Origin: Euzebya sp.
Lineage (GTDB): Bacteria; Actinomycetota; Nitriliruptoria; Euzebyales; Euzebyaceae
Assembly: GCF_964222135.1 (NCBI RefSeq)
Contig: NZ_CAXQBR010000004.1
Coordinates: forward strand, 1 to 64,000
Length of the DNA stretch: 64,000 nucleotides
Direction: 5' to 3'
Shown: piece after piece, positions 57,501-63,186 of the stretch
How the letters are laid out: every line of letters starts with the position of its first letter
Numbering within the stretch: position 1 is the first letter of the stretch
Notes under the pieces: model-generated
What the model saw: the letters and a program-made list of their open reading frames with translations, nothing else
What the model was told of the DNA's origin: nothing
Database searches by the model: none
Program-made: the position numbers and the translations under genes

Positions 57501-57777
57501 CACGTTCCTGCCGCCGGAGGGCGAGTCCGAGGACCTGCCGACCGTCGAGCTGGCCCGTGCGACGGAGGACGAGAAGCGGTCCCAGCTCGAGCGCGTCACC
57601 GCCTTCGCCGAATCGAACCGCAGCCGGACGGAGCAGGCGCTGACCGACCTGCAGGAGGCCGCCACATCAGGTGGCAACACCTTCGCCGCGCTGATGGAGG
57701 CGGTCCGCCACTGCTCGCTCGGCCAGATCACCGACGCGTTCTTCGAGGTCGGCGGCCAGTACCGCCGGAACGTCTGA
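54559..57777 (+). CDS. icmF: Fused isobutyryl-CoA mutase IcmF
   Basis: Fusion enzyme of 1072 residues. The N-terminal B12-binding domain (about 12-145) has the cobalt ligand region FDGHDAAIN (His about 26) and SSYQGGHVEYF. The middle G-protein chaperone domain (about 185-450) has Walker A TGTGGAGKSSL (Lys about 202) and NKFERRG. The C-terminal mutase domain starts near 610 (YGKVGTSGVSI). It rearranges isobutyryl-CoA and n-butyryl-CoA with adenosylcobalamin. In the GQNTCIFS segment Gln720 stands where methylmalonyl-CoA mutase has Arg, as expected for acyl groups without a carboxylate. GTG at 54559 follows AGGAG by six bases. The gene is followed one base later by a MarR regulator. Confidence 0.96.
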   Translation: MVEKSDLHVPANPVRIVTAASLFDGHDAAINIMRRLLQSQGAEVIHLGHDRSVAEVVTAAVQEDVQGVAISSYQGGHVEYFSYLAESLRERGVGHVKVFGGGGGVIVREEIALLAERGARIFSPEDGQTLGLPGMINTIIRECDVSLADGDGPDADALMSGDEVALARTITRIQSGRRPDWLAAPGRDVPVLGLTGTGGAGKSSLTDEIVRRFRRDYEDKLRIAVLAIDPTRRRGGALLGDRIRANSIEPGRVFFRSLATREPGAEVPEDLDGIVTAVKAAGYDLVIIETPGIGQGDAAIIDHADVNVYVMTPEFGAASQLEKIDMLDFADVVAINKFERRGAEDAMRDVARQMVRNREAFGTPWQEMPVFGTSAARFDDDGVTALYQHLREALVPKGLADGGGALPRVDVRASSGLTSLIPAERERYLAEIARTVRDYHAETLDQADLAGQLQAVRTTARMLEAGEAADTVDSLADDLADGLHEETRRLLEDWPDTVERYSGDEISFEVRGRTITAAATRETLSGSKVRRVALPRTDSHRDLVRFLRSENLPGRFPFTAGVFPLKRDGEAPARMFAGEGDPFRTNRRFHLLAEGQPATRLSTAFDSVTLYGRDPSERPDVYGKVGTSGVSIATLDDMKALYDGFDLCDPTTSVSMTINGPAPTILAMFLNTAVDQQIDRFVEREGREPDGSELDDIRAHTFSTVRGTVQADILKEDQGQNTCIFSTEFALRCMADIQEWFIDHDVRNFYSVSISGYHIAEAGANPISQLAFTLANGFTYVEAYLARGMDIDDFAPNLSFFFSNGMDAEYTVLGRVARRIWAVAMRERYGANDRSQKLKYHIQTSGRSLHAQEMHFNDIRTTLQALCAIYDNTNSLHTNAYDEAVTTPTAESVRRALAIQMIIDSEWGLAKNENPLQGSYVVDELTDLVEEAVLAEFDRIANRGGVLGAMETGYQRGKIQDESMLYESRKHDGSLPIVGVNTFLPPEGESEDLPTVELARATEDEKRSQLERVTAFAESNRSRTEQALTDLQEAATSGGNTFAALMEAVRHCSLGQITDAFFEVGGQYRRNV

Positions 57778-57778
57778 G

Positions 57779-58273
57779 GTGACCGCCGACCTGGATCCGA
57801 TCGCCGAGGCCCACCGCCAGTGGGTCGACCACGGCTGGGGTGATGTGGCGGACGGGATGGCGGCCGTCACGTCGATCACCCGCGTCCAGGCGCTCTTCCA
57901 GCAGCGGATCGACGAGCTGCTCCGCCCCCTCGACCTGACCTTCGCCCGCTACGAGATCCTGCAGCTGCTGACGTTCAGCCGGACCGGCGCGCTGCCGCTC
58001 GCCGCCATCGGCCGGCGCCTGCAGGTGCACCCGACGTCGGTGACCTCGGCGATCGACCGGTTGGAGCGCCAGGGGTTCGTCGCCCGCGAGGATCACCCCA
58101 CCGACCGCCGGGCGAAGCTGGCGCGGTTGACCGAGGACGGTCGAGCCGCGGCGAAGGCGGCGACCGCGCTCCTCAACGAGCAGGTGTTCGCCGCGCCCGG
58201 CCTCTCCGCTGAGGACACCCGCAGCCTCGTGGACCTCCTGACCCGCATGAGGCGCAGCGCGGGCGACGTGTAG
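57779..58273 (+). CDS. MarR family regulator of the icmF operon
   Basis: Winged-helix regulator of 164 residues. The DNA-binding part is LTFARYEILQLLTFSRTGAL, then HPTSVTSAIDRLERQGFV and the wing REDHPTDRRAKLARLTEDG. GTG at 57779 follows the icmF stop by one base, so the two are translated together. MarR proteins next to B12-dependent acyl-CoA mutases presumably respond to an acyl-CoA or related ligand. The palindromes at 54522-54551 in the icmF promoter are the probable target (inference). Confidence 0.9.
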   Translation: MTADLDPIAEAHRQWVDHGWGDVADGMAAVTSITRVQALFQQRIDELLRPLDLTFARYEILQLLTFSRTGALPLAAIGRRLQVHPTSVTSAIDRLERQGFVAREDHPTDRRAKLARLTEDGRAAAKAATALLNEQVFAAPGLSAEDTRSLVDLLTRMRRSAGDV

Positions 58274-58305
58274 CGCGGACCCACCCCTCACGCGCGGTGT
58301 GCGCG

Positions 58306-58330
58306 GTGACACGGTGGGGCACAATGTCAC
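58306..58330. promoter_or_regulatory. Inverted repeat upstream of the HD-GYP gene
   Basis: GTGACA (58306-58311) and TGTCAC (58325-58330) are six-base arms 13 bases apart, ending five bases before the ATG at 58335. A CACAAT between them (58320-58325) could be the -10. It could be an operator, but there is no nearby dedicated regulator. Confidence 0.4.
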
Positions 58331-58334
58331 GCAG

Positions 58335-60194
58335 ATGGCCCAGGAGCCGGCGGGAGCAGGACGGTGGGTGGCGCGACCGGTCGCCGCCTGGACCGTCCGC
58401 GCCGTCATGGTGCTCGGGCCGGTCATCGGCGGGTTCGCCACCGCGTGGGTGGTGGCCACCCTGCTGCCGCCGGTGGAGGGGCTGTGGCGGGTCATCGCCT
58501 GGTGGTCGGCGGTGCTGCTCGCCTCGGTCGTCGGTGCCGGCGTCGTCGAGGTGCTCGCCCGGCGCCTCGCGCCGCTCCGGTCGCTCTTGTCCGCGTCGCT
58601 GCTGTTCCCCGGCTCGCCGCCCGCCCGGTGGCGCATCGCCGCGCGCACCCCGAGCCGGACGCAGCTGATCGAGCGGATCGAGGAGGCCCGGGAGCGGGCC
58701 GAGCAGGGCGACGTCGAGGCGATGAGCGCCATGCTGGCGTTCATCAGCCTGCTGCAGGCGCACGACCCGGAGACGCGCGGCCACGCCGAGCGGGTCCGCA
58801 TGTACACCGACCTCCTCACCCACGAGCTCGGCCTGTCCGAGGGCGACCAGGACCGGTTGCGCTGGGCGTCGCTGCTCCACGACATCGGCAAGCTCGAGGT
58901 GGCAGCCGACGTCCTGCAGAAGGACGGCCCGCTCGACGACGAGGAGTGGGCGCGGATCCGCCAGCACCCCAGCCGCGGCATGGCGCTGTGCGCACCGCTG
59001 CTCGACTGGCTCGGTCCCCACGCCGACGCGATCGGCCAGCACCACGAGCGCTTCGACGGCGGCGGCTACCCGGCGGGGCTGGCGGGCGAGGAGATCGGGC
59101 GCAGCGCGCGGATCGTCTCGGTCGTGGACGCCTTCGAGGTGATGACCGGGCCGCGCAGCTACCGGACCCGCATGTCGGTGACGGACGCCCGGGCCGAGCT
59201 GCTGGCGAACGCCGGGTCCCAGTTCGATCCCGCCGTGGTCCGCGCCTTCCTCGGCCTGTCGGTCCGCCGCATCGTGGCGATCGCCGGTCCCGCCGCGGCG
59301 GCGGGGTCGCTCATGTTCCTCCGCCCCTCGCCGGCCCTCGCCAACGGCACCGCGACCGCAGGGCTGGTCGCCCTGGCGGCGGTCGGGGGCGTGCTGACCC
59401 CACCGTCGGGGGCCGAGCAGGTCGTCGAGCAGCCCGCAGCGGTCGACCAGGTCGAGGAGGTGGCGGCAGTCGACGAGGCCGCCGGAGCCCCCGTCGCCGG
59501 CGACCCGGGCACTGCTGACCCCGAGCCGGCTGACCCCGACCCGGCTGACCCCGACCCGGCTGACCCGGACGCCCCGGCCCAGGACCCCGTCGGCCAGGAG
59601 GCCGAGGCCACGGCCGACGCCGCACCTGGGGTGGACGACGCCGACCGCGGGGAGCCCGACCCTGCGGATGACGAGGCCCCACCCATCGCGCCCCAGCCGG
59701 ATCAGCCGGCCCCCGCACCCACGCCGTCTCCCAGCGCACCGGCACCCGGTCCGGTCACTGCCGTCGGCGGCGGCCCGGTGACACCGGTTACGCCGCCCGC
59801 CGACCCCCCACCCCCGGCGGACGGACCTGACGACGCGGACGACGGCGACGACGACGGCGCGGACGACCCGGCCCCCGACGACCCGGCAGGCCCGCCGGAC
59901 GTGGTGGACCGTCCGGACGTCGGCGCCCCACCGGTCGTCGACGCGCCGTTCGGCCGTCCCGACGCCCCGCCGCCGACGCCCCAGCCGTTCTCCCGGCCGA
60001 TCGCGCCCCCGCCACCGGCCGACCCCGGTGGCCCGGGTGGCCCGCCGGGGGACCCGCCCGGCCCCGGCGGGGCCGACCCCGACCCCGATCCCGACGGCGG
60101 CCCGGGGGGCGCGGACCCGGACCCCGATCCGGACACCCCGGCGGACCCCGATCCCGACACGGGTGGCGGGACCGGCGAGGAGGACGCCGCCTGA
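58335..60194 (+). CDS. Membrane HD-GYP domain protein with a long Pro/Asp-rich tail
   Basis: Protein of 619 residues. Two N-terminal membrane helices (about 20-85, including VVATLLPPVEGL and VLLASVVGAGVV). A helical linker follows, then an HD-GYP domain (about 130-310): AHDPETRGHAERVRMY, LLHDIGKLEV, HHERFDGGGYPAGLAGEE and IVSVVDAFEVMT. These enzymes hydrolyse cyclic-di-GMP. A further hydrophobic region (about 315-355) is followed by some 260 residues of disordered, repetitive Pro, Asp, Ala and Gly (DPADPDPADPD pattern). The tail location and function are unknown. The tail DNA contains 15-bp tandem repeats near 59515-59570. Confidence 0.87.
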   Translation: MAQEPAGAGRWVARPVAAWTVRAVMVLGPVIGGFATAWVVATLLPPVEGLWRVIAWWSAVLLASVVGAGVVEVLARRLAPLRSLLSASLLFPGSPPARWRIAARTPSRTQLIERIEEARERAEQGDVEAMSAMLAFISLLQAHDPETRGHAERVRMYTDLLTHELGLSEGDQDRLRWASLLHDIGKLEVAADVLQKDGPLDDEEWARIRQHPSRGMALCAPLLDWLGPHADAIGQHHERFDGGGYPAGLAGEEIGRSARIVSVVDAFEVMTGPRSYRTRMSVTDARAELLANAGSQFDPAVVRAFLGLSVRRIVAIAGPAAAAGSLMFLRPSPALANGTATAGLVALAAVGGVLTPPSGAEQVVEQPAAVDQVEEVAAVDEAAGAPVAGDPGTADPEPADPDPADPDPADPDAPAQDPVGQEAEATADAAPGVDDADRGEPDPADDEAPPIAPQPDQPAPAPTPSPSAPAPGPVTAVGGGPVTPVTPPADPPPPADGPDDADDGDDDGADDPAPDDPAGPPDVVDRPDVGAPPVVDAPFGRPDAPPPTPQPFSRPIAPPPPADPGGPGGPPGDPPGPGGADPDPDPDGGPGGADPDPDPDTPADPDPDTGGGTGEEDAA

Positions 60195-60219
60195 CGGTTG
60201 GGCCGGACCCGACCGGTCA
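60192..60219. terminator. Hairpin containing both convergent stop codons
   Basis: TGACGGTTGGG (60192-60202) pairs with CCCGACCGGTCA (60208-60219) with one bulged base and a short CCGGA loop. The TGA of the HD-GYP gene (60192-60194) and the stop of the minus-strand pirin gene (60217-60219) form the outer base pairs. Probable bidirectional terminator. Confidence 0.65.
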
Positions 60220-61266
60220 GGCCCCGGCGAGCTCCTCGACGCGTCCGTCCGCGTGCCGGGCGAAGCGGCGCAGCTCGGGGCCGTGGTTGGGGTCGTCGAC
60301 GGGCCACGGCCAGCCACCGAACCAGGTCGACCGGTAGTCCTCGTAGGCCCTGGCGATCTCCGCCTTCGTGTTCATGACGAACGGGCCGTACTGCGCGACC
60401 GGCTCGCCGATCGGCCGCCCCTGCAGCACGAGCGCCTCGGCTCCCGCGCCGCCGGGGGCGTCGTCGGCGATCGTCACGGGCACGTCGCAGCGGACCACCG
60501 CGGCGCGGCCCGCGGTCACCTCGGTGCCACCGATGCGGACCGCCCCGTCGCCGAACACGTAGACCACCCGGACCGATTCGGGGTGACGGGCCGTCGGCAT
60601 GGTCCACGACGCCCGCTCGGACAGGGCCAGGTGCCAGATCTGCACGTCGGAGTCCGACCGCGAGGCGTAGGAGTGCGGGGGAGGGGCGGGCGCCCGGTGC
60701 CCCTCCACCGCCTCGCCCGCGACGACGGTGACCTGGACCGGACGGCCGGCGTCGTCGAGGAGGGTGTGCTTGGGGATCTGGTGGTCCCACAGCATCGAGA
60801 AGTGCGGCGGGACCATCTTGTCGGTGGACGGCAGGTTGATCCAGATCTGGAAGAGCTCGGTCTCGTTGTGGCGGTCGCGGTGCAGCAGCGGGAACATCTC
60901 CGCGTGGACGATGCCGGACCCGGCGGTCATCCACTGGACGTCGCCGCGGCCGAACCGGGCGGCGGCGCCGAGGGAGTCGGAGTGGTCCATCCAGCCGCGC
61001 CGCATGAACGAGATGGTCTCGAACCCGCGGTGGGGGTGCTGGGGGAAGCCCGGCACCAGCGACCCGTGGTACATCGACCAGCCGTCGCGCGCGGAGAAGT
61101 CCTGGCCGATCGCGCGGCCGGTCAGCGGCGCGCAGGGGCCGAGCTCGTCGTCCCCTTCGGGGTAGTCGTCGTCGTGGTGGACGCAGAACAGGAACGGGTC
61201 GACGGTCTGCCACGGGCGTCCCAGCTCGACGGTCTGGATCACCGCATCGGGGGTGGGCGACGGCAT
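60217..61266 (-). CDS. Pirin family protein
   Basis: Bicupin protein of 349 residues. The metal-binding cupin motif is PQHPHRGFETISF followed by GRGDVQWMTAGSGIVHAE, with three His and a Glu. Bacterial pirins include quercetin 2,3-dioxygenases and proteins that modulate central metabolism; activity cannot be chosen from sequence. The C-terminus ends with a family-typical WFGGWPWP and a short helix. ATG at 61266 follows GAGGAG. It is divergent from the acetyltransferase gene at 61375. Confidence 0.91.
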   Translation of the reverse strand: MPSPTPDAVIQTVELGRPWQTVDPFLFCVHHDDDYPEGDDELGPCAPLTGRAIGQDFSARDGWSMYHGSLVPGFPQHPHRGFETISFMRRGWMDHSDSLGAAARFGRGDVQWMTAGSGIVHAEMFPLLHRDRHNETELFQIWINLPSTDKMVPPHFSMLWDHQIPKHTLLDDAGRPVQVTVVAGEAVEGHRAPAPPPHSYASRSDSDVQIWHLALSERASWTMPTARHPESVRVVYVFGDGAVRIGGTEVTAGRAAVVRCDVPVTIADDAPGGAGAEALVLQGRPIGEPVAQYGPFVMNTKAEIARAYEDYRSTWFGGWPWPVDDPNHGPELRRFARHADGRVEELAGA

Positions 61267-61359
61267 CTGCGCTCCTCTGCTCGTGCGGGGCCGCCTGCTC
61301 GGCACCGACGCACCCAGATGGTATGGATCCCTACGATCCGGCGCACGGGGTGCACCGGC

Positions 61360-61365
61360 TATCGT
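61360..61365 (+). promoter_or_regulatory. -10 box of the acetyltransferase gene
   Basis: TATCGT, nine bases before the ATG at 61375, with no ribosome binding site. An inverted repeat GGATC-CCTAC-GATCC lies just upstream at 61325-61339 and could be an operator shared with the divergent pirin gene. Confidence 0.5.
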
Positions 61366-61374
61366 CGTCGCCCG

Positions 61375-62439
61375 ATGCCGTCCGCCGTCCCCACCGGTCC
61401 CGCGTCGCCGGGCGTCCCGGCCCGGGAACGCCGCTTCTACCTCGAGCAGTTCACAGGTCGGACGCTCGTGATCGCGCGCGCGGCCGGGTCGCCGGCGGAC
61501 GTCGCGCCGCACGCCGAGCCGGTCGATGCGCTGGTCGCCGACCTGGTCGCCGAGGGAGTCCGCGTGGTCCTGGTCCAGCCGGGGGGCCGCGTCGCGCACC
61601 TCCAGCCCGATGACGCGGGCGTCGTGGCGGTCTGGCGGCAGCTCCGCCGCCACGGGCGGATGCGGATCGCCCTGCCCGACGACCACGACATCCTCCGCAC
61701 CGCGGTCCGCCTGGCCGCCCGCCTGCGGGCCTTCAAGCTGGTGCTCGTCTCGCCCACGGCGGTCCGGCCGACGCCGGAGTCGCGTCCCGCGTCGTTCGTG
61801 TCGCTCGACGCCGCCCACGCCGACGGGGAGGGGTTGGCCGCCCTCGCCGCGGAGGCGCTCGCCGGCGGCGTGGCGACGGTCAACGTCTGCCACCCCGCCG
61901 ACATCGCAGAGGAGCTGCTCACCTACGCGGGCGCCGGCACCTGCTACACGCTCGGCGACTACTGCCGGGTCGAGCGGGTCGGGATCGACGACTACGACGG
62001 CGTCGCCGACCTGATCGCGCACGGGGTGGAGGAGGGCTACCTCAAGCCCCGCGAGCCCGACGCGGTCGCCCAGCTCATCGTGAACGGGTACGGCGCCCGC
62101 GTGGGCGACCACCACCTCGCCGGCTTCGCCGCCCTGCTGACCGAGCCCTACGCGCGCGAGGGCCTGGGCGAGGTCTGCGCGCTCACCACGATCAGCCGCT
62201 TCGCGGGGGAGGGGGTGGGCAGCCAGATCGTCGACGCGATGCTCCGCGACGCCGCCGACCGCGGCCTCGCCGGCGTCTTCGCCTGCACCACCGCAGAGCC
62301 GGCGGCGCGGTTCTTCCGGCGGCTCGGGTTCGTCGAGGTCCCCCAGGCCGAGCTGCCCGCCGCGAAGTGGGACGGGTACGAGCCGGACCGGCGGACGTCG
62401 CTGCGCTGCTTCCTCCACCAGCTGGTGATGCTCGGGTGA
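61375..62439 (+). CDS. N-acetylglutamate-synthase-like acetyltransferase
   Basis: Protein of 354 residues. The N-terminal 200 residues resemble a degenerate amino-acid-kinase domain (for example VRVVLVQPGGRVAHLQPDD and AGVGTC-like AGAGTCYTLGDYC). The C-terminal GNAT acetyltransferase domain includes VERVGIDDYDGVADLIAHG, VCALTTISRFAGEGVGSQIV and ARFFRRLGFVEVP. This kinase-like plus GNAT order is that of ArgA-type N-acetylglutamate synthases, which start arginine biosynthesis. No other arginine gene is nearby, so the assignment is moderate. A -10 TATCGT stands nine bases before the ATG. It is coupled by GTGA to a small DUF4031-like gene. Confidence 0.75.
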   Translation: MPSAVPTGPASPGVPARERRFYLEQFTGRTLVIARAAGSPADVAPHAEPVDALVADLVAEGVRVVLVQPGGRVAHLQPDDAGVVAVWRQLRRHGRMRIALPDDHDILRTAVRLAARLRAFKLVLVSPTAVRPTPESRPASFVSLDAAHADGEGLAALAAEALAGGVATVNVCHPADIAEELLTYAGAGTCYTLGDYCRVERVGIDDYDGVADLIAHGVEEGYLKPREPDAVAQLIVNGYGARVGDHHLAGFAALLTEPYAREGLGEVCALTTISRFAGEGVGSQIVDAMLRDAADRGLAGVFACTTAEPAARFFRRLGFVEVPQAELPAAKWDGYEPDRRTSLRCFLHQLVMLG

Positions 62440-62597
62440 TCCTCGTCGACGACGCGGTGTGGCGCTGGCGCGGTCGGCTGTGGGCGCACAGCGACGTCCG
62501 GCTGCGCGCCGTCGAGCGCGGCGCCGTGCCGGTCGGCTCCCGCGAGCTCGTCCGCCGGCTGCGGGCGGCGGGGTTGCGGAAGCCGAGCCGCGCGTAG
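62436..62597 (+). CDS. Internally shortened DUF4031-like protein
   Basis: Protein of 53 residues. The N-terminus ILVDDAVWRWRGRLWAHSD and the C-terminus GAVPVGSRELVRRLRAAGLR match, from memory, the two ends of DUF4031 proteins, which are usually about 80-90 residues. The usual middle part (a helix containing HAFA and a GDHYDVP-like strand) is absent and the two ends are joined in frame. GTG at 62436 overlaps the acetyltransferase stop in a GTGA junction. It may be a decayed gene or a functional short form; DUF4031 itself has no known function. Confidence 0.6.
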   Translation: MILVDDAVWRWRGRLWAHSDVRLRAVERGAVPVGSRELVRRLRAAGLRKPSRA

Positions 62598-62603
62598 CTC
62601 GGC
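62582..62603 (+). terminator. Hairpin at the end of the short DUF4031-like gene
   Basis: GCCGAGC (62582-62588) and GCTCGGC (62597-62603) form a seven-base perfect stem with an eight-base loop that contains most of the TAG stop (62595-62597). It separates the plus-strand gene from the convergent HD gene. Confidence 0.6.
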
Positions 62604-62610
62604 GGAGCGA

Positions 62611-63186
62611 TCAGGTGACGGGGCGCAGTGAGGCCAGCTCGGTGGTGAGGTTCCGCCGGGCCGGTGCCTCCCAGCGCTGGCGGGCGACCGCGGTGCGGTA
62701 GATCGTCGGGCGGGCGAGGAGCCCCTCCAGCACCGCGATCCGACCCTCCCGCCAGGTCTGGTCGTCCAGGTGGGCGTACTCCGCGCGGACCGCGCGGCGG
62801 TAGGCCTCGTAGGGCTCCGGTGGACCGCCCAGGACGGCCAGGTCGGCGTCGCACAGGATCGCCCCGTCCGGGTCGTCGCCAGCCGGGTCGTGGCCCGCGG
62901 TCAGCCGGACCAGCCGGGCGACCTCGGCGGCGTCAGGGTCGTCGGCCAGCCAGTCGCGGGCGAGCTCGGCCGACCGCGTCTCGTCCTCACCCGGTCGGCC
63001 CTCGTACACCGCGTCGTGGAACCACGCCGCGAGCACCGCCGCCCGGCCGCCACCGAGTTCGACGACCGTGGACGCCACCGCCGCCGCGTGCCCGAAGGAG
63101 TGGTAGGTCCGCGGCGGGTCGGCGTAGCGGGCCTCGAGCCGCCGCCGGAGCTCGGGGTCGAGCACCGGGCCCGCCTCGCGCGTCAT
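62611..63186 (-). CDS. HD superfamily metal-dependent phosphohydrolase-like protein
   Basis: Protein of 191 residues of the predicted HD-domain hydrolase group found in many bacteria without a fixed role. The HD pattern is RTYHSFGHA (first His), WFHDAVYEGRPGEDETRSAELA (His-Asp pair) and LCDADLAVLGGPPEPYEAY (last Asp). The substrate is unknown; some relatives act on nucleotides. ATG at 63184-63186 overlaps the menC stop in an ATGA junction, so it is in the menC operon. Confidence 0.87.
   Translation of the reverse strand: MTREAGPVLDPELRRRLEARYADPPRTYHSFGHAAAVASTVVELGGGRAAVLAAWFHDAVYEGRPGEDETRSAELARDWLADDPDAAEVARLVRLTAGHDPAGDDPDGAILCDADLAVLGGPPEPYEAYRRAVRAEYAHLDDQTWREGRIAVLEGLLARPTIYRTAVARQRWEAPARRNLTTELASLRPVT

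Noticed and set aside
59515-59570. Short regularly spaced repeats that might suggest a CRISPR array
   Set aside because: The 15-bp units are contiguous, in frame and code for ADPDP repeats of the HD-GYP tail. There are no spacers and no cas genes.
58173-60317. 714-residue minus-strand frame opposite the HD-GYP gene
   Set aside because: The product is a low-complexity Gly/Arg/Val string created by reading the Pro/Asp repeat tail on the other strand. The plus strand carries complete HD-GYP motifs.
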